Assembly: GCA_027460605.1 (NCBI GenBank)
Contig: JAPZAN010000214.1
Span: forward strand, 1-5,209
Direction: 5' to 3'
Length of the DNA: 5,209 bases
Source: Candidatus Methanoperedens sp.
Lineage (GTDB): Archaea > Halobacteriota > Methanosarcinia > Methanosarcinales > Methanoperedenaceae
Part shown: positions 1 through 5,209 of the stretch, piece by piece
Layout of the letters: each line of letters begins with the position of its first letter
Position numbering within the stretch: the first letter of the stretch is position 1
Made by a program: the position numbers and the translations under genes
Notes under the pieces: model-generated
What the model saw: the letters and a program-made list of their open reading frames with translations, nothing else
Told to the model about the DNA's origin: nothing
Databases searched by the model: none

Positions 1-413
1 AGAAATTCGGGAAAGAAAGCAACCATTACAAACTGTTAAAAGGTCTCATGGATAGCGGGGCAGTTGTCAGGGGAATTGAAAAAAGAACATATCTTGAGAA
101 GTCAAGGCTGCTATTTGATGAGTACTCAAAATCATTCCTTCCTGAAGTTAAAGAAATCCATGAAGGTTTTTACGGCAAAGATAAGGATTTTGGCGAGTGG
201 AGAAATTATATTGTAAAAAAAATCCAGGAAACACAGGATGAAATGGGAAAACTTGCATCCATGCTCCTGGGAGAACTGCCTGCAGAAACGAATGGAGTCC
301 TTATTATGACCGAAGGGAGACCAATCGAGTTTCCTGAAGGGATTGATGTTTTCCAGATAAGACCGCCAGCTTTTGATGAGATTGCCAGGAATATCAGGGA
401 AAAAACAAAATGA
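1..413 (+). CDS. 3' part of an unrecognised protein, possibly a winged-helix regulator (partial)
   Basis: The reading frame is open from the left edge (first full codon at position 3) to a TGA at 411-413, so about 136 residues are visible. An ATG at 48 could be a start, with AGGT only 3 nt before it. The codons before it read as plausible protein and continue the same helix-like segment, so I take the gene to begin outside the window. The first visible stretch (HYKLLKGLMDSGAVVRG) resembles the recognition-helix and wing part of a winged helix-turn-helix. It is followed by a charged, mostly helical region and a short hydrophobic strand (GVLIMTEG) near the end. There are no membrane segments, no cysteine clusters and no catalytic signature that I recognise. 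I cannot name a family, and the regulator idea is only a weak pattern match. The gene is transcribed in the same direction as trpS but is separated from it by about 300 bp with its own signals, so it is probably not in the same operon. Confidence 0.7.
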   Translation, partial: KFGKESNHYKLLKGLMDSGAVVRGIEKRTYLEKSRLLFDEYSKSFLPEVKEIHEGFYGKDKDFGEWRNYIVKKIQETQDEMGKLASMLLGELPAETNGVLIMTEGRPIEFPEGIDVFQIRPPAFDEIARNIREKTK

Positions 414-454
414 GAATGGGTTATATTTCTTAACAAACTCAAGCAAAAACTATT

Positions 455-468
455 AAAATTTATTTTTA
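455..468 (+). terminator. T-rich end for the upstream gene
   Basis: An AT-only run rich in T, including TTTTT at 463-467, lies about 45 nt after the stop codon of the first gene, with no stable hairpin before it. Archaeal RNA polymerase terminates at such oligo-T tracts. The assignment is tentative because the whole stretch is AT-rich. Confidence 0.3.
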
Positions 469-477
469 ACGTGGTGG

Positions 478-492
478 ATAACCTTATATATT
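478..492 (+). promoter_or_regulatory. Archaeal TATA box with BRE-like bases
   Basis: The sequence ATAACCTTATATATT contains a near-consensus archaeal TATA box (CTTATATA), with the ATAACC just before it as a plausible TFB recognition element. Transcription would start about 25 nt after the box, near 510-515, upstream of the GC-rich structured element at 551-620. No convincing ORF begins downstream before trpS, so this promoter most likely drives a non-coding RNA or a long trpS leader. Confidence 0.45.
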
Positions 493-503
493 ACATGCTC
501 ACG

Positions 504-542
504 TATTGTTATATTGTAGGCATAATCATTATTATAACGATA
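504..542. repeat. Imperfect inverted repeat / hairpin in AT-rich intergenic DNA
   Basis: TATTGTTATA (504-513) can pair with TATAACGATA (533-542) over 10 bp with one U-G wobble, leaving a 19-nt loop. Inside the loop, ATAATCATTAT (522-532) is itself a perfect 5+1+5 palindrome, which would suit either a dimeric operator or a small alternative hairpin. The repeat lies between the TATA box and the GC-rich RNA element. Because the region is about three-quarters A+T, such pairing can arise by chance. Confidence 0.3.
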
Positions 543-550
543 AGCTTTAT

Positions 551-621
551 GTCCGAGCCCGAGACCTCCTACGGGTTGCTCCTCTGTTCGCTATTAGGGG
601 GTGAGAATCCCCCCTCGGACA
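551..621 (+). ncRNA. Candidate structured RNA with tRNA acceptor/T-arm geometry, upstream of trpS
   Basis: This 70-nt segment is about 63% G+C inside very AT-rich flanks. GTCCGAG (551-557) pairs perfectly with CTCGGAC (614-620). Immediately inside the 3' strand, GGGGG (597-601) pairs with CCCCC (609-613) around the 7-nt loop TGAGAAT (602-608). A 7-bp stem stacked on a 5-bp stem with a 7-nt loop, followed by an unpaired A (621), is exactly the tRNA acceptor/T-arm layout, and the 39-nt interior is close to tRNA size. A third stem, CCCG (558-561) with CGGG (572-575), completes a three-way junction. It is not a normal tRNA: there is no U8/N9 linker, no five-pair anticodon stem, no encoded CCA, and the T-loop lacks TTC. 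It could be a regulatory leader, a free small RNA, a tRNA relic or a small mobile repeat. The strand is assumed from the T-arm orientation and the downstream oligo-T. Confidence 0.45.
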
Positions 622-633
622 AATCTCCTCGAA

Positions 634-638
634 TTTTT
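634..638 (+). terminator. Oligo-T tract after the structured RNA
   Basis: TTTTT lies 13 nt after the end of the structured element and about 70 nt before trpS, with further T-rich sequence at 645-651. It could end a short RNA of roughly 80-125 nt. If so, the structured RNA would be made independently of trpS. Confidence 0.3.
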
Positions 639-670
639 GAACATATTTCTTCCACGCCCAACGATACCAC

Positions 671-690
671 AATAACCTTTACATATCTAT
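671..690 (+). promoter_or_regulatory. Probable trpS promoter (BRE/TATA-like)
   Basis: AATAACC followed by TTTACATAT resembles a BRE plus TATA box centred near 681. Transcription would start around 704-709, at or a few bases before the trpS ATG at 710, giving a leaderless or near-leaderless mRNA. This agrees with the AGGGG at 703-707 lying only 2 nt from the ATG, too close for a working Shine-Dalgarno site. A second weaker TATA-like string (CTATAAG, 687-693) lies too near the gene. Confidence 0.4.
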
Positions 691-709
691 AAGCGTAGAA
701 TAAGGGGTC

Positions 710-1999
710 ATGACAACACTCGACCCATGGGGCGCAGTCAAAATCGATAATTATTCAAAACTGTTCGATGAGTTCCATATTTCTAAATTTGACGACCTCC
801 TCGCAAGAGTTCCAAATCCGCACAGGTACATGCGCAGGCATGTTATTTTCGGGCACAGGAGTTATGACACCGTTCTTGACGCCATGCTTTCTGGAAAACC
901 TTTTGCAGCAATGAGCGGTTTTATGCCTTCCGGTCATGCCCATCTCGGTCATAAGATGGTGATGGAGGAGATTATCTGGCACCAGCAGCAGGGCGGGGAT
1001 GCGTTTCTGGCAATTGCCGATATGGAGGCGCATGCTGTCCGGGGAAAAAGCTGGAAGGAATGCATGGAACTTGGTATAAACGAGTACATTCTCAGCGCTA
1101 TAGCTCTCGGTTTTGAACCTGGCGAGCGAGGTCATATCTATTTCCAGTCAAAGTCCGCCAACGTAAAAGACCTTTCTTTTGAGCTTGGCATCAAGGCTAA
1201 TTTTTCAGAATTAAGCGCCATATACGGTTTCAACGGCGAAACGAACATCGCGCACATGGTAAGCACAGTAACCCAGAGCGCGGACATACTGCAGCCCCAG
1301 CTTGCGGAGTTCGGCGGACCGAAACCTGTTGTTATCCCTGTAGGCGCTGACCAGGACCCTCATATCAGGCTGACGAGGGGGCTTGCATACAAGGTGAATA
1401 TGTTCATAGTAGAGGAGAGAAAAGGTGCAGACAAGGAATTTATAAGCGTGCGAGGCAAAGCCGCTCCAGCAAATGCCCTTTCTGAAATCGCCAAACTCAC
1501 AGGCGGCAAGCTTTATGAAGAGCATGTGGATGTTTTTGCCCGAAGTCTGGAAGATGTTGAACCTGTGGTCAGAGAAGTGGAATTAAAATACGGCGGTTAC
1601 GCCTTCATGCCTCCAGCCTCTACATACCACAAGTTCATGACAGGCTTGCAGGGCGGAAAGATGTCAAGCAGCATCCCGGAGAGCTACATTGCACTTACGG
1701 AAAAGCCGGAAGAAGGCGCAAAGAAAGTGATGCGGGCAAAAACAGGCGGCAGGGTGACGCTTGAGGAGCAAAAGAAACTGGGAGGCGAGCCCGATAAATG
1801 TACCGCGTATGAATTACTTCTTTACCACCTTGTAGAAGATGATAACGAACTTCTTGAAATATATAAGGACTGCGTGGGCGGCACGCGGGTGTGCGGCAAC
1901 TGCAAGAAACATGCGGCAGAGCTTATGAGTGATTTCCTGAAGGAGCATCAGGAGAAAAGAGAGAAAGCGAGAGAGAGGCTGGGCGAGTTCGGGCTGTAA
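710..1999 (+). CDS. trpS: Tryptophanyl-tRNA synthetase (archaeal type)
   Basis: This is a cytosolic class I aminoacyl-tRNA synthetase that activates tryptophan with ATP and charges tRNA-Trp. It has 429 residues, a normal length for archaeal TrpRS. The N-terminus (LDPWGAVKIDNYSKLFDEF, then PNPHRYMRR near 36-43) is typical of the archaeal/eukaryotic branch, which supports the ATG at 710; a TAA at 701-703 blocks any earlier in-frame ATG. The first signature is PSGHAHLGH at 73-81, with the HIGH-equivalent HLGH at 78-81. The adenylate-site motif GADQDPH is at 212-218. The second signature is K317-M-S-S-S321. GDAFLAIADMEAHAVRG (96-112) matches the conserved tryptophan-binding region. The C-terminal anticodon-binding helical part ends with CGNC (395-398) and a charged helix. 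It appears intact with no frameshift. It stands alone in its operon, preceded by its own promoter and facing the RNA ligase gene tail to tail. Confidence 0.97.
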   Translation: MTTLDPWGAVKIDNYSKLFDEFHISKFDDLLARVPNPHRYMRRHVIFGHRSYDTVLDAMLSGKPFAAMSGFMPSGHAHLGHKMVMEEIIWHQQQGGDAFLAIADMEAHAVRGKSWKECMELGINEYILSAIALGFEPGERGHIYFQSKSANVKDLSFELGIKANFSELSAIYGFNGETNIAHMVSTVTQSADILQPQLAEFGGPKPVVIPVGADQDPHIRLTRGLAYKVNMFIVEERKGADKEFISVRGKAAPANALSEIAKLTGGKLYEEHVDVFARSLEDVEPVVREVELKYGGYAFMPPASTYHKFMTGLQGGKMSSSIPESYIALTEKPEEGAKKVMRAKTGGRVTLEEQKKLGGEPDKCTAYELLLYHLVEDDNELLEIYKDCVGGTRVCGNCKKHAAELMSDFLKEHQEKREKARERLGEFGL

Positions 2000-2019
2000 A
2001 TATACCTGCAATTATTTTA
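2000..2019. terminator. Compact convergent-gene termination zone
   Basis: Only 17 nt separate the trpS stop from the end of the RNA ligase gene. The plus strand carries ATTATTTTA (2011-2019), a T-rich tract suited to ending trpS but lying partly inside the ligase stop codon. The minus strand offers only a weak T-rich tract (ATATTTA). The two transcripts probably overlap at their 3' ends. No hairpin is visible. Confidence 0.3.
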
Positions 2020-3183
2020 ACTCCACAACTGCCCGCCCAGTATCGCTTCAGTCCTGTCATTGGTACTCTGGTGCATTTTCCTGATTCTTACGAGGAATTC
2101 ATTCCCTCTCAGTTGCGGCTCTTCAAAAACAGCATCCACACCCACTAATTTCAGGTATTCCTCAAATTCCTTTACGGTATCCAGGCTCTTCACCCTTATC
2201 TGCACGTTCTCGGCAATACGTTCACCATCTTTTTTCTTTTTAATGGTTTTTATCATGGGAAAAAGAAGACTTTCCCCGAGCTGCCGACACCTTTTTTTGA
2301 GGCTCTCCTCATCCTCGCCCCATTCAACCGACTGGAAGGCTTCCCTGCACACCCTTCCGAAGAAAAAATCCCGCCCGAAATCGTTGTAGAATTCAAAAGC
2401 ATATCTTAAGTCGGCGCAGTTACTCTCTGAACTTGTGTACTTCATCGGCGGAAGAATCATTTGCGGGTCTTTGATAACAACCCCTTCATGCATTGAGCCG
2501 CCTAATTCCTTGATAATCCGCGTAATCTCAAAGTGCGCTTCCCCGATTTCAAACTCCCCGAAAAACCTGACCGAGTGAATCCCATACTTCTCCATGAGCG
2601 CCCGCCGTTTCATCACAGGCAGGGGTTTTCCTGTTATCTTCTCTCTTATGTCAAAAACAAAAAAATCAAGGGACTCGATATCATAAAACGTTTTTGGCAC
2701 ATACGGGCTGTCCGGGCCTACCATCTCCCCGCACAGCACAAGTTCAGGATGGTCCTTGAAAAAATCATATCCAATGATGTCAATTGCTTTCTCGGTTGTA
2801 TAAGGACAGATAAAACCGCCGCGCGTGAGAGCAACGAGCGCATCGCCGATTAATGCTATCCTGACATTGTAGCCATTCATCTTCTCCTCCACTGCCACTT
2901 TCCTGCATGAAGAGAAATGCTTTTGAAGGGCAGGAGATAGCATCAACGTCCGCGAAATCTTGGGAAACCCGCGCACTATATCAAGCGGTTTGGTGAATAC
3001 CGATGTGCCTCCTTCAATTAAGGAGACAGGTTTATCGAACCTGAATAATTCTTTCTTTCCCCATACATACTGTATTGTCTTTCTTTTCAGTGCGCCTGTT
3101 ACCCTGTGTTCCGGAATATCCAGCAGTTTGGATACCTTTCCTATATCCAGTCTATTGACAAATTCTGAGACATCCCGTCTCAT
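2017..3183 (-). CDS. ATP-dependent RNA ligase, Pab1020/MthRnl (Rnl3-like) family
   Basis: This 388-residue nucleotidyltransferase is predicted to join 5'-phosphate and 3'-OH RNA ends through a ligase-AMP intermediate. The covalent nucleotidyltransferase motifs appear in order: motif I EEKMNG with the AMP-accepting lysine K101, R121 downstream (RGG), motif III CGEMVG with E153, motif IIIa DFFVFDIR (173-180), motif IV EGVVIK (233-238), and a motif V candidate around K248 (PPMKYTS). An N-terminal extension (1-95) and a C-terminal helical/alpha-beta part (about 255-388) match the length and layout of the archaeal homodimeric ligases from Methanothermobacter and Pyrococcus. Those enzymes circularise or seal RNA in vitro, and their in vivo substrates are not settled. 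The start codon overlaps the stop of the upstream CBS gene as ATGA, with GGAG 5 nt before the ATG, indicating translational coupling. It is the last gene of the operon. All catalytic residues I can locate are present. Confidence 0.9.
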   Translation of the reverse strand: MRRDVSEFVNRLDIGKVSKLLDIPEHRVTGALKRKTIQYVWGKKELFRFDKPVSLIEGGTSVFTKPLDIVRGFPKISRTLMLSPALQKHFSSCRKVAVEEKMNGYNVRIALIGDALVALTRGGFICPYTTEKAIDIIGYDFFKDHPELVLCGEMVGPDSPYVPKTFYDIESLDFFVFDIREKITGKPLPVMKRRALMEKYGIHSVRFFGEFEIGEAHFEITRIIKELGGSMHEGVVIKDPQMILPPMKYTSSESNCADLRYAFEFYNDFGRDFFFGRVCREAFQSVEWGEDEESLKKRCRQLGESLLFPMIKTIKKKKDGERIAENVQIRVKSLDTVKEFEEYLKLVGVDAVFEEPQLRGNEFLVRIRKMHQSTNDRTEAILGGQLWS

Positions 3184-3962
3184 CCTTTCTCCGCCAGATG
3201 CTTGATAATCGCTCTCCTGCTGATTACGCCCACCAGCTCGTCCTTGAGATTAAGAACAGGCACCCCGCCAATATTCTCATCCAGCATCAATGATACGACC
3301 TCGGAGATGGGTGTATTCGTTCTTACGGATTTCACACTCCTGGTCATGATATCACCCACAATAATGTTGCGGATTCTCCCATCCTGCTGATTATCCGGTA
3401 CGAGGTCCCTGAAATTCATCATCGCCCTTGCAACATCACGCTCGGTGATGATTCCCACCACATCATCATTTTCAACTACAGGCACCCTGCCAATATCGTT
3501 ATCCAGAATTATGCGCCTTGCGTGCGATACCCTGTCTCCGGGACTTACATATATGGGTTCTTTCATTATCTCAGCGGCATATCCTTTCACGCCCTTTGCG
3601 CTTTTTAATATCTCATGCGGTGTCACCCATCCAAGAATATTGCCATTATCAGTCACGACGAGTATTCCCCCTTTCCTGTCCATCAATGCAATCGCATCTT
3701 CAATACCCGTATCGGAAAGGACCTTTGCGAACAAATCCGTTGTGGCGGCAGCAACATGCAGCGATGATGCGGGAAGATTCGATGTCTTCCATGTCCCGAG
3801 CTTCCGGGCTATGCTCCTCATCGTAATTACACCGGCGAGTTCGCTTCCGTTAGTCACCAGGAGCCTGCGTGTATCATGCTTATCCATCAAGTCCATTGCA
3901 TGTGAAAGTTTGTCTGATTTATGCACCGAAACAGGTTCACTCATTATGTCTTTTACTTTCAT
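3180..3962 (-). CDS. Four-CBS-domain protein (tandem Bateman modules)
   Basis: This soluble 260-residue protein is built only of CBS domains, roughly at 4-55, 66-120 (divergent), 130-183 and 202-256. Each ends with the usual hydrophobic strand and turn: GVITMRS (44-50), GWVTPHE (111-117), GIITERD (170-176) and GVISRRA (245-251). In CBS pairs the T/S and D of the G-x-x-T/S-x-x-D pattern contact the ribose and phosphate of adenosine ligands. Here only the third domain keeps both (T173, D176), so probably one of the potential sites binds a nucleotide canonically. No enzymatic, membrane or DNA-binding domain is attached, so it is likely a stand-alone sensor or regulatory subunit. The start MKVKDIMSEPV mirrors that of the next gene upstream (MKIKDIMSAPV), evidence of duplication. 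It lies 9 nt after that gene and overlaps the RNA ligase gene by 4 nt. The start codon has only a weak Shine-Dalgarno match. Its ligand and partner cannot be read from sequence. Confidence 0.93.
   Translation of the reverse strand: MKVKDIMSEPVSVHKSDKLSHAMDLMDKHDTRRLLVTNGSELAGVITMRSIARKLGTWKTSNLPASSLHVAAATTDLFAKVLSDTGIEDAIALMDRKGGILVVTDNGNILGWVTPHEILKSAKGVKGYAAEIMKEPIYVSPGDRVSHARRIILDNDIGRVPVVENDDVVGIITERDVARAMMNFRDLVPDNQQDGRIRNIIVGDIMTRSVKSVRTNTPISEVVSLMLDENIGGVPVLNLKDELVGVISRRAIIKHLAEKG
3189..3192 (-). promoter_or_regulatory. Ribosome binding site of the RNA ligase gene
   Basis: GGAG followed by AAAGG sits immediately before the ATG at 3183, inside the last codons of the upstream CBS gene. 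With the ATGA overlap, this fixes the ligase start and suggests that reinitiating ribosomes translate it in step with the CBS protein. Confidence 0.6.
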
Positions 3963-3971
3963 GTTATCATC

Positions 3972-4868
3972 TCACTTTGATGAACCCAATAATATTCCTT
4001 TCTTTTCGACGGGTTCATCAAACATTGTCATTATCGATTTCACTATATTCTCACCGGTCAATATTCCCATAATCCCATTACCCAGCACCGGCAGCCCGTT
4101 TATTCTCTCTTTTACCATTATGCCTGCGGCATACGTTGCCAGGTCATCGCTCTTAATCGAAATAATCGGACTTGACATGATATCCTCCGCAACCAGGGGC
4201 ACTTCCTCTATATACCTGTTCTGTTTCCTTCCGGCTGCGCTTTCCTTGCGCGTCATCTTTATTTCTTTTTGAGGCAGGTCGCCTCTTTTATTTTTCATCT
4301 CCGTGAACGTGAGATTGGAACTTGTAATAATCCCAACCGGCATATCATTTTCTTGAAGAACCACTGCCCTGTCCATCATATTTGCATCAAGTTCGTGAAG
4401 TATGTGGCTTATCGTGTGATGCCTGTGGACGGTTAACGCAGGTTCAATTTTCAAATCCTTGACTTTCAGGTCAATATCCAGGGTTGAGAAGTACCTGATT
4501 AAATCCCATTTTGTGACTATGCCTATCACTTCATTCTTATTGTTGACCACCGGCAGCCCGCCAATATTATTTTCATTCATCAATTCTGCAAGCTGCCTGG
4601 GTGTCGCCTCCGGGAATATCGTTATCATGCTCTCGGTCATGACTTTTCTTACCGGTATATCATCAATCGGCCGCCTGCGCCACTGCGGCTCGGCCTGGTT
4701 AAGCCTTCTGCTTATGTCTTTCTTAGTCACAACCCCGATGGGCTTGTTATTCTCGACGATTACAAGCCTTCCGATTTTGTGGCGAAGCATCAGGTTCCTT
4801 GCTCTCGCTACATTCTCATCCGGCGATACTACATAAACTGGTGCGCTCATTATATCCTTGATTTTCAT
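3972..4868 (-). CDS. Four-CBS-domain protein with a basic linker
   Basis: This soluble 298-residue protein has four CBS domains at about 4-58, 75-128, 137-188 and 228-281. The first two keep the full adenosine-site pattern (GVVTKKD 45-51 with T48/D51; GIVTKWD 116-122 with T119/D122). The last two have asparagine in place of the aspartate (GIITSSN 179-185; GILTGEN 268-274). The N-terminal Bateman module therefore looks ligand-competent, while the C-terminal one may bind a different ligand or serve in assembly. A lysine/arginine-rich linker (about 191-220) separates domains 3 and 4 and could contact nucleic acid or be flexible. A basic stretch, QWRRRP (62-67), lies between domains 1 and 2. The start ATG at 4868 is preceded by GAGGT at 4-nt spacing and follows the previous stop by 9 nt. 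It is a paralogue of both neighbouring CBS genes. No other functional domain is present. Confidence 0.93.
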   Translation of the reverse strand: MKIKDIMSAPVYVVSPDENVARARNLMLRHKIGRLVIVENNKPIGVVTKKDISRRLNQAEPQWRRRPIDDIPVRKVMTESMITIFPEATPRQLAELMNENNIGGLPVVNNKNEVIGIVTKWDLIRYFSTLDIDLKVKDLKIEPALTVHRHHTISHILHELDANMMDRAVVLQENDMPVGIITSSNLTFTEMKNKRGDLPQKEIKMTRKESAAGRKQNRYIEEVPLVAEDIMSSPIISIKSDDLATYAAGIMVKERINGLPVLGNGIMGILTGENIVKSIMTMFDEPVEKKGILLGSSK

Positions 4869-4872
4869 AAAA

Positions 4873-4877
4873 ACCTC
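4873..4877 (-). promoter_or_regulatory. Ribosome binding site of the 298-residue CBS gene
   Basis: GAGGT, complementary to the 3' end of archaeal 16S rRNA, lies 4 nt before the ATG at 4868 and directly after the TAA of the preceding gene. It is among the clearest Shine-Dalgarno sites in the operon and confirms the start. Confidence 0.6.
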
Positions 4878-5209
4878 TTAATCCGCCATTGCCCGGACAA
4901 AATCACGTTCTGTTATAATGCCTTTCAGTTCGCTTTCTTCAAGCACGGGAAGCGAACCGACATTCTTATCAAGCATGACGCTTGCAGCCTCTCCTAAATC
5001 CACATCCGATTTTGTAAAAATTACATCTCTTCTTATAAGAGTGCTGATGGGTACTTCAAAAACTTCTCTGGCGTTTCCCGTAACAAGCCGGTTGAACATA
5101 TCGCCGCTTCCCAGGAAACGCATGATGTCAGAAGCCGTAATTATGCCTATCAGGACATTATCCCGGATTACGGGAAGTCTCCTGAAACCATTATTTATCA
5201 TGGATTTTG
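4878..5209 (-). CDS. CBS-domain protein, C-terminal part (partial, runs off the right edge)
   Basis: The visible 109 or so residues hold the second half of one CBS domain and one complete CBS domain, ending in a TAA at 4878-4880. The ATG at 5199-5201 falls inside a CBS fold (a typical helix-to-strand stretch, MINNGFRRLPV), and the codons before it (Lys-Ser) stay in frame to the edge, so the true start is outside the window. Counting from that methionine, the adenosine-site motifs are GIITASD (19-25, T22/D25) and GIITERD (94-100, T97/D100). Both are complete, unlike several domains of the two downstream paralogues, so this is the most canonical nucleotide-binding Bateman pair of the three. It is followed after 9 nt by the next CBS gene and is the most upstream visible member of the operon, whose promoter is not in the window. 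Whether it carries more CBS domains or another domain upstream cannot be seen. Confidence 0.9.
   Translation of the reverse strand, partial: KSMINNGFRRLPVIRDNVLIGIITASDIMRFLGSGDMFNRLVTGNAREVFEVPISTLIRRDVIFTKSDVDLGEAASVMLDKNVGSLPVLEESELKGIITERDFVRAMAD

Noticed and set aside
551..621. A canonical tRNA gene
   Set aside because: Only the acceptor and T-arm shapes fit. There is no U8, no five-pair anticodon stem in any register I tried, a T-loop TGAGAAT rather than TTCRANY, and no encoded CCA.
553..621. An H/ACA guide RNA (stem CCGAG/CTCGG followed by ACA at 619-621)
   Set aside because: The ACA is in the right place, but the upper hairpin is stacked directly on the lower stem, leaving no pseudouridylation pocket and no clear kink-turn.
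471..692. A 73-codon GTG-started reading frame between the first gene and trpS
   Set aside because: It covers the TATA box, the AT-rich hairpin and the GC-rich structured element, has no ribosome binding site, and its composition changes abruptly with the underlying DNA (IIIITI run, then GC-rich codons). It contains no tryptophan, so it is not a Trp leader peptide either.
551..709. A T-box riboswitch controlling trpS
   Set aside because: T-boxes are bacterial, and neither the specifier loop nor the conserved T-box sequence is present.
3445..4272. A long plus-strand open frame (275 codons) opposite the CBS genes
   Set aside because: It is the shadow of two strongly supported CBS genes on the other strand and crosses their junction. 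It is Ser/Pro/Ile-rich with no recognisable domain or ribosome binding site.
3180..5209. DNA-level direct repeats or a CRISPR-like array across the CBS genes
   Set aside because: The recurring similar segments are the protein-level CBS repeats, diverged at DNA level and without regular spacers.

Overview
The window is dense, unbroken coding DNA of archaeal type. The archaeal/eukaryotic-type tryptophanyl-tRNA synthetase, the archaeal (Pab1020/MthRnl-type) RNA ligase, the stacks of CBS domains, TATA/BRE-like promoter elements and oligo-T ends all point to a euryarchaeote. A methanosarcinal lineage (for example Methanosarcina or Methanoperedens relatives) is my best guess from protein style alone; I could not run a search.

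Layout. Positions 1-413 (+) hold the 3' end of an unrecognised gene that enters from the left. Positions 414-709 are intergenic. The first part is very AT-rich and carries a good TATA box and a hairpin. It is followed by an abrupt 70-nt GC-rich island (551-620) that folds into a 7-bp stem plus a 5-bp/7-nt-loop hairpin stacked without a gap, which is the geometry of a tRNA acceptor/T-arm. An oligo-T tract follows, then what looks like a separate promoter for trpS. Positions 710-1999 (+) are trpS, complete. Convergent to it, and ending 17 nt away, is a minus-strand operon that runs from beyond the right edge down to 2017: a CBS protein (partial, 4878-5209), a four-CBS protein (3972-4868), a second four-CBS protein (3180-3962) and an ATP-dependent RNA ligase (2017-3183). 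The gaps are 9 nt, 9 nt and a 4-nt ATGA overlap, so the operon is tightly and probably translationally coupled.

How the genes may work together. TrpRS charges tRNA-Trp. The RNA ligase joins 5'-phosphate and 3'-OH RNA ends using ATP. CBS pairs (Bateman modules) typically bind adenosine nucleotides or S-adenosylmethionine and act as energy or metabolite sensors. Three such proteins feeding directly into an RNA ligase gene suggest, by inference only, nucleotide-sensing control of RNA end-joining or repair. The two most noteworthy items are this CBS/RNA-ligase operon and the tRNA-like RNA element upstream of trpS.
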